From the NCBI GenBank assembly GCA_009773515.1, contig WSXX01000037.1, forward strand, positions 1-35,407: a DNA stretch of 35,407 nucleotides, written 5' to 3'. How positions within the stretch are numbered: position 1 is the stretch's first letter; every line of letters begins with the position of its first letter. The stretch comes from Bacteroidota bacterium. Lineage in GTDB: Bacteria > Bacteroidota > Bacteroidia > Bacteroidales > Lentimicrobiaceae. A program made the translations under genes and the position numbers. The notes below the pieces were generated by a model. It was not told the DNA's origin, ran no database searches, and saw only the letters and a list, made by a program, of their open reading frames with translations. This document shows, piece by piece, positions 7,677-14,832 of the stretch.

Positions 7677-9666
7677 GATTTTGTTTTTTAATAGTATTAA
7701 AATCTTCTTTTAATTCTTCACACGCCTGAAAACAGACATTTTCAAGCTGATGAATCATTTCGGGCATTTCATCTGTTTCCCTGTTGGCACTGGCATAATC
7801 CTGAACTTTTCTGGCCATTTGCTCAAAAGCCGGATTTATTCCCATGATTGAGAATGAAGGGATCATTTTATGAACCGTTGCATACAAGGTATCCCAATCT
7901 TTTTCGCGCATGCTTTTTTTCATCGCCATAATCAATGGTGGAGTTTGCTCAAGGTAAAGTGAGATCATATCCATCATCAGTTGCGGGTTTGATTTTGTAC
8001 GGCGGTTCAGGTTATTCAGATCGGTGCATTTTAAGCGTTTTGAATTGTTGTTCTGACTTTTTTGGTGAGTTTGCCCTTTTGATTTTTTCAGATGCTTCAG
8101 CATTTTTGCATACAATACCCTTTCATCTACAGGCTTTGAAACATAATCGTTTATGCCCACCGCTTTGCATTTGTCAAGATCCATAGTGGTAACATCAGCC
8201 GTAAGTGCAATGATCGGTATCTTTGATTTCATTTTTTTTCTGATATAATCTGTTGCTTCAAAGCCATTCATAACAGGCATTTGTAAGTCCATAAGTATTA
8301 TATCGTAGGCTCCGGCCTCAAGCTTTTCAATGGCTATTTTACCATTGGCGGCTATGTCGCATTCAAATTCAAATTCATCGAGTAAGGTTTTCATCAGCAG
8401 CTGATTCAGGGGAATATCTTCAACCACCAGAACCTTTATATTTTTAATATCTTCTTTTAATTCCGGATCAAATAATTCTGTTTCTGCTCCGGCTTGCGCA
8501 TCTGTTTTTAAGAAATCAAGTGCAAAACTGAAAGTTGAGCCTTCGCCAATTTTGCTTTCGACCGAAATTTCCCCATTCTGTGCTTCAACCAGATGCTTTA
8601 CAATGGCAAGGCCAAGTCCGGTTCCCCCGAATAACCTTGATGTGCCGCTGGTGGCCTGCTGAAAATTCTCGAATATCTTTTTGAGTTTACTTTTTTCGAT
8701 ACCAATTCCGGTGTCAGAAATTGAAAATTCAATATTTACTTTTTTGTCATCCTGGCTTAATAACCTGACGCTTACTGATATTGTTCCTTTTGAAGTGAAC
8801 TTTACCGCATTGCTTACCAGGTTTAATATTATCTGGTGTAAGCGAACCGGATCACCTACCAGAACATCTGGTATTTCAGGATCATATTCTTTGATCAGTT
8901 CAAGATTTTTTTCTCTGATTTTGGCCTCAAACAAATGAAGCATTGCTGAGATGGATAAAGACAGCCGAAAGGGTGTTTGCTCAAATATCATTTTGCCGCT
9001 ATCTACTTTGGCCAGATCAAGAATATCATTTATCAGCACAATCAAAGCATCTCCGCTCAACTTAATGGCAGAAAGGTATTCTTTTTGTCTGACTGACATA
9101 TCCGTTTTCAGCAGCACCTTTGTAAATCCAATGATGGCATTCATTGGCGTGCGGATTTCGTGGCTCATATTCGAAAGGAATTGCTGTTTTGCCCTAACAG
9201 CACTTTCGGCGATTTTAGTTGCCTTTTCAGCTTTTGTTTTTGCTTCTTCAGCAATGGAAGTAGCCATTTCGGCAAACACCATTGCTTCTGTCAAAGCTGT
9301 TGAAACAATCTTTTGTTCGGTAATATCTCTGGCAACCACTACCACTCCAAGCACATTGCCTTCGTTGTCCTTGTATACAGATCCGTTGAAGAGAACATCC
9401 GTTAGCTTACCCCCTTTATGCCGGAGTGTGAGGGGTGAATCAGCTACAAACCCCTTTGCAAATACTTCTTTATAAACTTTGCGGGCTTTGCGGGGCTCGG
9501 TAAAGTATTCAAAGAAGTCGGTGCCGGTAAGATGTTCGCGATTTATTCCTGTTATATTGATGGTGGCCTGATTCATATCGGTAATCTTGCCTTCGGTACT
9601 TATAGTTACCAAAGGATCAAGGCTTGCCTCAATAAGACTTCTGGCGTAATTGGATTCCTGTTTCAT
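7669..9666 (-). CDS. Hybrid sensor histidine kinase (PAS-HisKA-HATPase-REC-HPt)
   Basis: Cytoplasmic hybrid kinase of 665 aa without transmembrane segments. A PAS domain (1-118) ends with the classic GVVVVARDITEQK. An Ala/Glu/Lys-rich coiled coil (120-160) leads to HisKA with phospho-His169 (SNMSHEIRTPMN). The ATPase has N-box NLVSNAVKFTS, DTGIG and GGTGLGLAIVKHL. A receiver has Asp460 (ILMDLQMPVMNG) and a C-terminal HPt domain has His599 (ATVHKMIPSFSIMG). The layout allows a full phosphorelay His-Asp-His, with the separate receiver (7242-7676) as a likely final acceptor. It lies 67 bp downstream of an HMA-AraC gene in the same direction. The signal is unknown; the PAS domain may sense an intracellular cue. 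Confidence 0.93.
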   Translation of the reverse strand: MKQESNYARSLIEASLDPLVTISTEGKITDMNQATINITGINREHLTGTDFFEYFTEPRKARKVYKEVFAKGFVADSPLTLRHKGGKLTDVLFNGSVYKDNEGNVLGVVVVARDITEQKIVSTALTEAMVFAEMATSIAEEAKTKAEKATKIAESAVRAKQQFLSNMSHEIRTPMNAIIGFTKVLLKTDMSVRQKEYLSAIKLSGDALIVLINDILDLAKVDSGKMIFEQTPFRLSLSISAMLHLFEAKIREKNLELIKEYDPEIPDVLVGDPVRLHQIILNLVSNAVKFTSKGTISVSVRLLSQDDKKVNIEFSISDTGIGIEKSKLKKIFENFQQATSGTSRLFGGTGLGLAIVKHLVEAQNGEISVESKIGEGSTFSFALDFLKTDAQAGAETELFDPELKEDIKNIKVLVVEDIPLNQLLMKTLLDEFEFECDIAANGKIAIEKLEAGAYDIILMDLQMPVMNGFEATDYIRKKMKSKIPIIALTADVTTMDLDKCKAVGINDYVSKPVDERVLYAKMLKHLKKSKGQTHQKSQNNNSKRLKCTDLNNLNRRTKSNPQLMMDMISLYLEQTPPLIMAMKKSMREKDWDTLYATVHKMIPSFSIMGINPAFEQMARKVQDYASANRETDEMPEMIHQLENVCFQACEELKEDFNTIKKQNHD

Positions 9667-9733
9667 TGTTTGAATTAAATCTGGTCAGTGTACTTTGTAG
9701 TAATGTGGCAGTTGAAGGATAGGTGCAGATTGC

Positions 9734-10300
9734 TTAATCTCCTATATCTTCGACTGGTATGCGTCTTGCTCCTTTCAATTTCTTGAAATGAGAAGGCGAA
9801 AGTCCGGTAATTTTTTTGAATTGATTTGACAAGTGTGCAACACTGCTGTAATTCAACTTCCAGGCAATCTCAGAAATGGTGAGTTCATTGTAGATTATCA
9901 GCTCTTTCACCCGTTCAATTTTGTGTGAAATGCTGAATTTTTCAATGGTAATTCCCTGAACTTCAGAAAAAAGATTAGACAAATAGGTATAATCATAGTT
10001 TAGTTTCTCGCTCAGATAATCAGAGAAATTAACTTTTGGCAATTCCTCGGAATAATGAACCATATCTATGATTACATTCTTGATTTTTTCAACAAGCACA
10101 GCTTTTTTGTCATCCATCAGTTCAAGCCCTGATTTCAGCAATGCCACCCGGAATTGTTCGCGTTGGTCGGCTGTTAAAGTCTCCATTATATCTACTACAC
10201 CCAAATCAATCATTATGTAATGGACATGAAGTTTCTTTAGCTCCGCTTTAACCAGCATCTTGCACCGGTTGCTTACCATGTACTTTATGTAGAGTATCAA
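9734..10300 (-). CDS. AraC-type regulator with N-terminal HMA-like domain (paralogue 1)
   Basis: 188 aa. The N-terminal 65 residues resemble a heavy-metal-associated ferredoxin-like fold. Where the metal loop would be CxxC, this copy has SNRCKM, so only one Cys remains. The C-terminal 100 residues are a two-helix-turn-helix AraC DNA-binding domain (LTISEIAWKLNYSSVAHLSNQF, then KKITGLSPSHFKK). The TTG at 10300 is chosen as start because paralogues at 27219 and 33202 begin MKLYIKY and MKLFIKN, matching M-ILYIKYM here. It is 3 bp after the small membrane gene stop and upstream of the hybrid kinase, so it is probably co-transcribed with both. It is a candidate to bind the 21-bp-spaced operators described elsewhere. 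Confidence 0.88.
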   Translation of the reverse strand: MILYIKYMVSNRCKMLVKAELKKLHVHYIMIDLGVVDIMETLTADQREQFRVALLKSGLELMDDKKAVLVEKIKNVIIDMVHYSEELPKVNFSDYLSEKLNYDYTYLSNLFSEVQGITIEKFSISHKIERVKELIIYNELTISEIAWKLNYSSVAHLSNQFKKITGLSPSHFKKLKGARRIPVEDIGD

Positions 10301-10303
10301 TGT

Positions 10304-10516
10304 TTATTGCTTTTTTGTGGATTGCCAGAGAATTAAGCCTCCAATGCCCATAACTCCTATACCGATTAACGGAGACCAATTAAGGCTATGTTTCTTTTTT
10401 GCATTGATTTCAATTTCCCCCAAATCAACTACTTTCTCTTTGGTGAAGAAGGTGAAGGCGGTAAAAATAGTGAGGATGAGACCAATTGCAATTGTGATGA
10501 TGCCAGCTGTTTTCAT
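10304..10516 (-). CDS. Small two-helix membrane protein
   Basis: 70 aa from the ATG at 10516 (an upstream in-frame extension is possible but has no helix pattern). Two hydrophobic helices (about 4-24 and 45-64) flank a polar loop with DLGEIEINAKKKHSLNW. This looks like DUF3185-type or other short Bacteroidota inner-membrane proteins, but I do not recognise it firmly. It is the first gene of the operon leading into the HMA-AraC regulator (3-bp gap), hybrid kinase and receiver. It could be a membrane input or a target of the regulator. No 36-bp operator lies upstream. Confidence 0.65.
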   Translation of the reverse strand: MKTAGIITIAIGLILTIFTAFTFFTKEKVVDLGEIEINAKKKHSLNWSPLIGIGVMGIGGLILWQSTKKQ

Positions 10517-10726
10517 TGTTTTAGTTCGGTTGAAGTTTGACAATAGTACGACAAAATATTTGTTAATCAACAAGTTAAAAAGTATTCCGGCTAATCCGGG
10601 CAGAGTTTAACCCATATTAATGAGGAAGAAGCCAGCCTGGTGGAGATTTTACCCCGCACAGACTGACCCTTACCTCAGATCCCGTAGATTTTCCTCCCAC
10701 GGTATTATTTTCAGTGTCAGAATTTA

Positions 10727-11503
10727 TTATTGTTCCAGAATCCTGAAGAGTTCTTTCAGATCGGGAGTTAAAATAATTTCTGTACGTCGGTTTACAGCCC
10801 GGCCCGCATCGGTAGTATTGGGTTGAACCGGATGAAATTCACTTCTGCCTGAAGCGGTTATGCGTCTGGCATCAAAGGCATAGTCAAGGGTTAATATTCT
10901 TACAATCGATGCAGCTCTGGCAGTACTCAGGCTCCAGTTATCAGGAAATACCTTTGTTTTTATGGGAACATTGTCGGTATGTCCTTCAATCATTACTGAT
11001 ATATCTTTGGTATTGTTGATTACTTCTGCAAGTGATTTAAGGGCTTCTTTCCCTTTGGGATTCACAACATCGCTGCCCGACTTAAACAAAAGTTTTTCGG
11101 CAAGCGACACGTAAACATTTCCGTCTTTGATATATACCGAAAGCTCATCAGCTGCATAGTTGACCAATGCTTCCGAAATTGTATTCTTAAGCCCGGTCAT
11201 CACATCTTTTTGTGATTGGATTACATCCTGAAGTGATTTTAAACGAACGGCTTGTTCGGCAATGGTCATTTTTGACTCAGAAGAAAGCAAATTCAGGTCT
11301 TTTTCGATCAATGCTTTTTCTTCGTTAAGCCTGAGTACATCAGCCTGACACATTTTCAGGTTATTATTTACACTGATGCTGTCTTTTTGAAGTTGGTTAA
11401 CCCTTGCCTCTGATACCAGTAATTTCTTGCCGGTTCCGCACGACGATAACAGCAGGCCGAAAGCCAGTGCTGATAACGCAAAGAGGTTAAATGTTGTTTT
11501 CAT
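10727..11503 (-). CDS. OmpA-family peptidoglycan-binding lipoprotein
   Basis: 258 aa starting at the ATG at 11503. A lipoprotein signal ends in LLLSSC (Cys22). A coiled coil with regular Leu/Lys/Glu spacing runs from about 30 to 120, and a C-terminal OmpA domain (about 130-258) holds LLFKSGSDVVN, IEGHTDNVPI and the diaminopimelate-contact segment LSTARAASIVRIL. It probably tethers the outer membrane to peptidoglycan through a long spacer, like MotB/OmpA-type anchors. It sits downstream of one of the nine shared operators, 35 bp from the -7 box, and is transcribed separately from the radical SAM gene upstream. The long upstream reading frame (to 11575) overlaps promoter DNA, so it was not used. 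Confidence 0.9.
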   Translation of the reverse strand: MKTTFNLFALSALAFGLLLSSCGTGKKLLVSEARVNQLQKDSISVNNNLKMCQADVLRLNEEKALIEKDLNLLSSESKMTIAEQAVRLKSLQDVIQSQKDVMTGLKNTISEALVNYAADELSVYIKDGNVYVSLAEKLLFKSGSDVVNPKGKEALKSLAEVINNTKDISVMIEGHTDNVPIKTKVFPDNWSLSTARAASIVRILTLDYAFDARRITASGRSEFHPVQPNTTDAGRAVNRRTEIILTPDLKELFRILEQ

Positions 11504-11537
11504 AAATGAATGATTTTTACAGGTTCTGTTTATGTTG

Positions 11538-11603
11538 CAAAGGTGTACACTCTGCGTATTAATTTTGTTACACAACTATTTATTAAAGTTGTATAATTCA
11601 CAC
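11538..11603 (-). promoter_or_regulatory. Shared operator-promoter 1 (OmpA lipoprotein)
   Basis: Operator 11568-11603. Read toward the gene it is GTGTGAATTATACAA, 11 bp, AGTTGTGTAA, then 22 bp, then CACCTTTG (11538-11545) as -7 box. It overlaps the last codons and stop of the radical SAM gene (11598-11600). Confidence 0.75.
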
Positions 11604-13094
11604 TTTTATCTGGTCTGTAAGACCGTAAACTATTCTGTAATGATAGCCGTAAATGGAGTATTCGAGGGCATCAGCAAGCGATGTTGGCTGAAATACAAGT
11701 GTCCAGATCATAAATTTCCAGAAATCACTTTTGCCTTTGCTTCGGATTCCAATAATATAAATTGATTTGGCCAGTGCTTTAAGTATCGGAATATTGATTT
11801 TTTGCTGCTTAGGTTTTTTTCTTTTGTAATTGACGAATAGCTTGCGAACTCTGGAGTAGTAAGGTTTGGTTGCGTAAATGTCATTTATAATTTTTTTATA
11901 ACCGGCAATCAATTCCGATTGGTTCATCCGTGGAATAAAATTCATTGAATAGTCCGTGTTATTTCCTGAGGAGGAATTGATCAGCCTTTTCTCATCAACA
12001 AGCCGGTTATAAAGTTTTGTATTTTTTGGGGCATTAAGCAATCCCACCATAGCCGAAACAATGCCACTTTGCTGTATAAAATCAATCTGTTGCTGAAATA
12101 CTGAAGGAGAATCACTGTCAAAACCCACAATAAAACCGCCGGATACCAGCATCCCGGCCCGTTGTATTTTCATGACACTGTGTAGCATGTTCCGGTTTTT
12201 ATTCTGAACCTTGTTGCACTCCTGCAGCGAAGCTGTTGAAGGTGTTTCGATGCCAATAAATGCAGAACCAAAGCCTGCTTCTGACATTAAAGAAAGTAAC
12301 CGGCTATCATCAGCCAGATTAATAGATGCCTGTGAACTAAATGCAAAAGGGTGTTTATGAGACTTCTGCCATGAGATCATAGCGGGGAGTAATTCATTTT
12401 TAACCTGTTTTGTGTTTCCGATAAAATTGTCATCCACAACCGATATCGACCCCCGCCAGTTGAGTTTATAAAGCGTATCAAGCTCTTTAATTACCTGAGC
12501 TGTACTTTTCATCCTTACTTTGCGCCCCAGCAGTGTTGTAATTTCGCAAAAGTCGCAGGCATACGGACAGCCTCTGGAAACCTGAAGGCTCATAAATGCA
12601 TAATCTTTCATGCTCAGCAAATGAAAATCAGGGACAGGGCTTTGTGATAAATCAGCAAATCCGTCTGTTATATAAAGTTTACCAGGCGTTCTGCCAGACT
12701 CCAGATCATTTAAAAATAAAGGCAATGTAATTTCGGCTTCATTCAGAATGAAATGAGAAACTTCAGGATAATTCTGGTATTCCTGAGTAAACAATGGGCC
12801 ACCGGCAACAATTTTCACTTCTTGTTTCACACATTCACGAATCACATAATCAACTGAGTCCTTTTGAATATTCATGGCGCTTATAAATACCATATCTGCC
12901 CACTGTATGTCAGTGGTTTTTAGTTTGGTAACATTCATATCTACCAGTTTTTTCTCCCAGGAGGAGGGAAGCATGGCCGATACAGTTATCAACCCAAGCG
13001 GAGGAACTGCTGCTTTTTTTGAAATAAAACTTAATGCATGCCTGAAACTCCAGAATGAATCCGGGGAATAAGGATAAACCAACAGAATTTTCAT
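11598..13094 (-). CDS. B12-binding-type radical SAM protein
   Basis: 498 aa. An N-terminal Rossmann-like cobalamin-binding-type domain (1-140; ILLVYPYSPD, AVPPLGLITVSAMLP, VAGGP) lacks the DxHxxG base-off motif. A radical SAM core has Cys176-x3-Cys180-x2-Cys183 (SRGCPYACDFC), and SVVDDNFIGN and GSAFIGIETPS mark later barrel strands. The C-terminal 150 residues match the DUF4070-like extension seen in this subgroup, which includes hopanoid and bacteriochlorophyll methylases. The substrate cannot be read from sequence; a lipid or other envelope product is plausible because its promoter carries the same operator as the envelope genes. It ends inside the next promoter. Confidence 0.85.
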   Translation of the reverse strand: MKILLVYPYSPDSFWSFRHALSFISKKAAVPPLGLITVSAMLPSSWEKKLVDMNVTKLKTTDIQWADMVFISAMNIQKDSVDYVIRECVKQEVKIVAGGPLFTQEYQNYPEVSHFILNEAEITLPLFLNDLESGRTPGKLYITDGFADLSQSPVPDFHLLSMKDYAFMSLQVSRGCPYACDFCEITTLLGRKVRMKSTAQVIKELDTLYKLNWRGSISVVDDNFIGNTKQVKNELLPAMISWQKSHKHPFAFSSQASINLADDSRLLSLMSEAGFGSAFIGIETPSTASLQECNKVQNKNRNMLHSVMKIQRAGMLVSGGFIVGFDSDSPSVFQQQIDFIQQSGIVSAMVGLLNAPKNTKLYNRLVDEKRLINSSSGNNTDYSMNFIPRMNQSELIAGYKKIINDIYATKPYYSRVRKLFVNYKRKKPKQQKINIPILKALAKSIYIIGIRSKGKSDFWKFMIWTLVFQPTSLADALEYSIYGYHYRIVYGLTDQIKV

Positions 13095-13208
13095 TGTTCA
13101 GGTGTTTAGATATTGATTTTGAATTTCATCCCCGGAGATATTAAGGAAGATCAGCAACAGTGAATTGTTGTTGAGAAGTGAGCATTGTTGGGGTTGATTA
13201 ATAAACTA

Positions 13209-13274
13209 TAAAATTATACTGACTGTCAGTTGTTTGTATTATACTATTATTAAATAAATTTATATAATTCACAT
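13209..13274 (-). promoter_or_regulatory. Shared operator-promoter 2 (radical SAM gene)
   Basis: Operator 13239-13274 (ATGTGAATTATATAA, 11 bp, AATAGTATAA toward the gene), a 22-bp gap, and -7 box TAATTTTA (13209-13216). The leader to the ATG at 13094 is about 105 nt. This is the most AT-rich and least exact of the nine. Confidence 0.6.
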
Positions 13275-13360
13275 TTTTGTGGAAGAGCAATATCAATATA
13301 GACTTCAGTGAATAATGTACTGAAGTTTAAAGAGCAACAAGGGGTGGGGGTTGCAAAAAA

Positions 13361-13385
13361 ATCAAGGGGATTTTATCCCCTTGAT
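13361..13385 (-). terminator. Intrinsic terminator of the YtxH operon
   Basis: Perfect 10-bp arms ATCAAGGGGA / TCCCCTTGAT around TTTTA. Seven A residues at 13355-13361 on the plus strand give a T-run after the hairpin on the minus strand. It lies about 120 bp after the last gene of the operon. Apart from this and operator 2, the gap 13095-13502 shows nothing I can name. Confidence 0.8.
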
Positions 13386-13502
13386 AAATTAAAACATAAC
13401 GAAGAGAGAGCCACACACACCAATCATTGTTATGCAATAGCAGACAATTGGAAGCATTCAAAATAGAGTAAAGGAAGCACTCAGTCTGGTTCATTTTGTG
13501 CG

Positions 13503-13913
13503 CTAACTGACATCCTGTTCAAGTTCTTCATTTCGCATTTTGCGACGTCTGAAAATATTGATAATGCCGGATCCGATTGCTCTCAGGGTTTCTGGATTCT
13601 TTGAAACAAGAGTTTGCAGCCCAAACATAACAGCAGTGCCAATCATCCTGCTTAGTGGCTTTCTTAAAGTAGCCTGAATCAAAACTTTTGAGAGATAACC
13701 GGCTCCAAAGCCCAGTGAATTGGTGAGCAGATTGCCGGAATCATCATCTGATCCGGTAGCCTGATTGATAACGCTTTTGATCAGGTTGATGGGTTTAAGG
13801 CTTTCATAAGCCAGGTTGAACGTATCATGTAATTCAACGCCCAGTTGCTCCTGTTCAAATTCAAGTTCATAAATGGCTGCTTTGAGTTCGGCGGATGTAG
13901 TTATTTTTTTCAT
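13503..13913 (-). CDS. Hypothetical protein of the YtxH/holin-like operon
   Basis: 136 aa. An N-terminal helical segment is rich in Glu/Leu (AELKAAIYELEFEQEQLGVEL). The middle is weakly hydrophobic (SLGFGAGYLSKVLIQATLRK, then MIGTAVMFGLQTLV), and a short basic segment IFRRRKMRNEELEQ closes it. It begins in a 4-bp ATGA overlap with the holin-like gene, so the two are coupled. Similar trios with YtxH and a holin-like protein are common in Bacteroidota and are linked to general stress, which is family knowledge rather than proof. Function unknown; it probably associates with the inner membrane. Confidence 0.75.
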   Translation of the reverse strand: MKKITTSAELKAAIYELEFEQEQLGVELHDTFNLAYESLKPINLIKSVINQATGSDDDSGNLLTNSLGFGAGYLSKVLIQATLRKPLSRMIGTAVMFGLQTLVSKNPETLRAIGSGIINIFRRRKMRNEELEQDVS

Positions 13914-14263
13914 GATATATCTGATTGAAGGACTTCTGAAATAATTGAATCGCTCAATGGCTTACGAATCCACTTGTGAAGATAAAAATGCAAAACAATG
14001 CCCACGACCAGATCAAACAATGCAACTGCGAAAAACCCAAAATAAATTTTACCGAGAATTTCGCCCAAATAAAGCGACATCCCGATATTTAAAATAAGAA
14101 CAAACATGGAAAAGACCAGAATAACAATCAGCCGTGATACCAATGATGACATTACAACAGTAAATGTATCAAGTGCTCTAAGCTTTGAAAGTTCATAAGT
14201 GGTTAGGCCCAACGCTTTAATTTTCTCAAAAAGTGATTCGAATAACTCTGACCGGGTTTCCAT
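13910..14263 (-). CDS. Phage holin superfamily III-like membrane protein
   Basis: 117 aa. An amphipathic N-terminal helix carries ELSKLRALDTFTVVMSSLVS. Two clear transmembrane helices follow (about 40-65 and 72-95; LIVILVFSMFVLILNIG and IYFGFFAVALFDLVVGIVL) and a short basic tail. The pattern fits the YqjE/Phage_holin_3_6 group of stress-linked membrane proteins; a lytic role is unlikely in this operon. It overlaps the next gene by 4 bp and follows the YtxH gene by about 110 bp. Confidence 0.7.
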   Translation of the reverse strand: METRSELFESLFEKIKALGLTTYELSKLRALDTFTVVMSSLVSRLIVILVFSMFVLILNIGMSLYLGEILGKIYFGFFAVALFDLVVGIVLHFYLHKWIRKPLSDSIISEVLQSDIS

Positions 14264-14371
14264 GTTTTATTTTTTACAATATTTACCTGTAACCGGAAAA
14301 AGCAATATCCATCAGACAATTGCCTACTGGATATTGGGCTTTCTCAGATTTCTGAATTTTTTATTTGGCAA

Positions 14372-14653
14372 TTACAACTTCTTCTCATTCGGGAATTTGC
14401 TGGTTGCTTCATCAGCTTTTGTTTTAATTTCATCAGCCAGGTCGTTGGCTTCATCATGAAGTTTGTCAAATTTCCGTGAAAAGGTGTCAACAAATTTGTT
14501 GAATTTCCTCTCCAGATCATCTGTCAGATCATGACCCTTTTTCGAAATTTTCTTTCTTGTGGCTGTACCTTTATCAGGTGCAAACAAGACTCCGAGTGCA
14601 GCACCAACGGCAACGCCTGCTACAACTCCAATAATTAATTTACCTGCATTCAT
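14372..14653 (-). CDS. YtxH-domain protein
   Basis: 93 aa. An N-terminal Gly/Ala-rich transmembrane helix (KLIIGVVAGVAVGAALGVLF, residues 5-24) is followed by APDKGTATRKKISKKG, the diagnostic YtxH motif, and then a charged helix to the end. YtxH proteins are small stress-induced envelope proteins. It is the first gene of a minus-strand operon (YtxH, holin-like, hypothetical) that ends at the terminator at 13361-13385. It starts downstream of operator-promoter 3, about 40 bp after the -7 box. Confidence 0.88.
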   Translation of the reverse strand: MNAGKLIIGVVAGVAVGAALGVLFAPDKGTATRKKISKKGHDLTDDLERKFNKFVDTFSRKFDKLHDEANDLADEIKTKADEATSKFPNEKKL

Positions 14654-14694
14654 GGTTTTTTGTATTTAAAGGTTAATAAAATAATTTGATGGTA

Positions 14695-14760
14695 CAAAGA
14701 TCGGATAGCCCGATGCCTGATGCGTTACATAATTATGAATCAGTATTACATGATTCCCAC
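14695..14760 (-). promoter_or_regulatory. Shared operator-promoter 3 (YtxH operon)
   Basis: Operator 14725-14760 (GTGGGAATCATGTAA, 11 bp, AATTATGTAA toward the gene), a 22-bp gap, and -7 box GATCTTTG (14695-14702). Confidence 0.75.
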
Positions 14761-14772
14761 ATTGAGAAAAAA

Positions 14773-14800
14773 AAGGCCGCCCGTTTGCCCGGACAGCCTT
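14773..14800 (-). terminator. Intrinsic terminator after the twin-OmpA gene
   Basis: Stem of 11 bp with two G-U pairs on the minus strand (AAGGCTGTCCG / CGGGCGGCCTT). Eight or more A residues just left of it on the plus strand become the T-run. It lies 32 bp after the stop at 14833. Confidence 0.8.
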
Positions 14801-14832
14801 TGATTTTCTTGTTTTGGGATTAAACCTTCAGG

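Noticed and set aside
11598-13094. Full B12-dependent enzyme
   Set aside because: The N-terminal fold is of the B12-binding type but the DxHxxG motif is not seen, so cobalamin dependence is left open.
13910-14263. Prophage lysis gene (holin)
   Set aside because: The protein is holin-like only by superfamily; no endolysin or phage gene is near and it sits in a YtxH stress operon.
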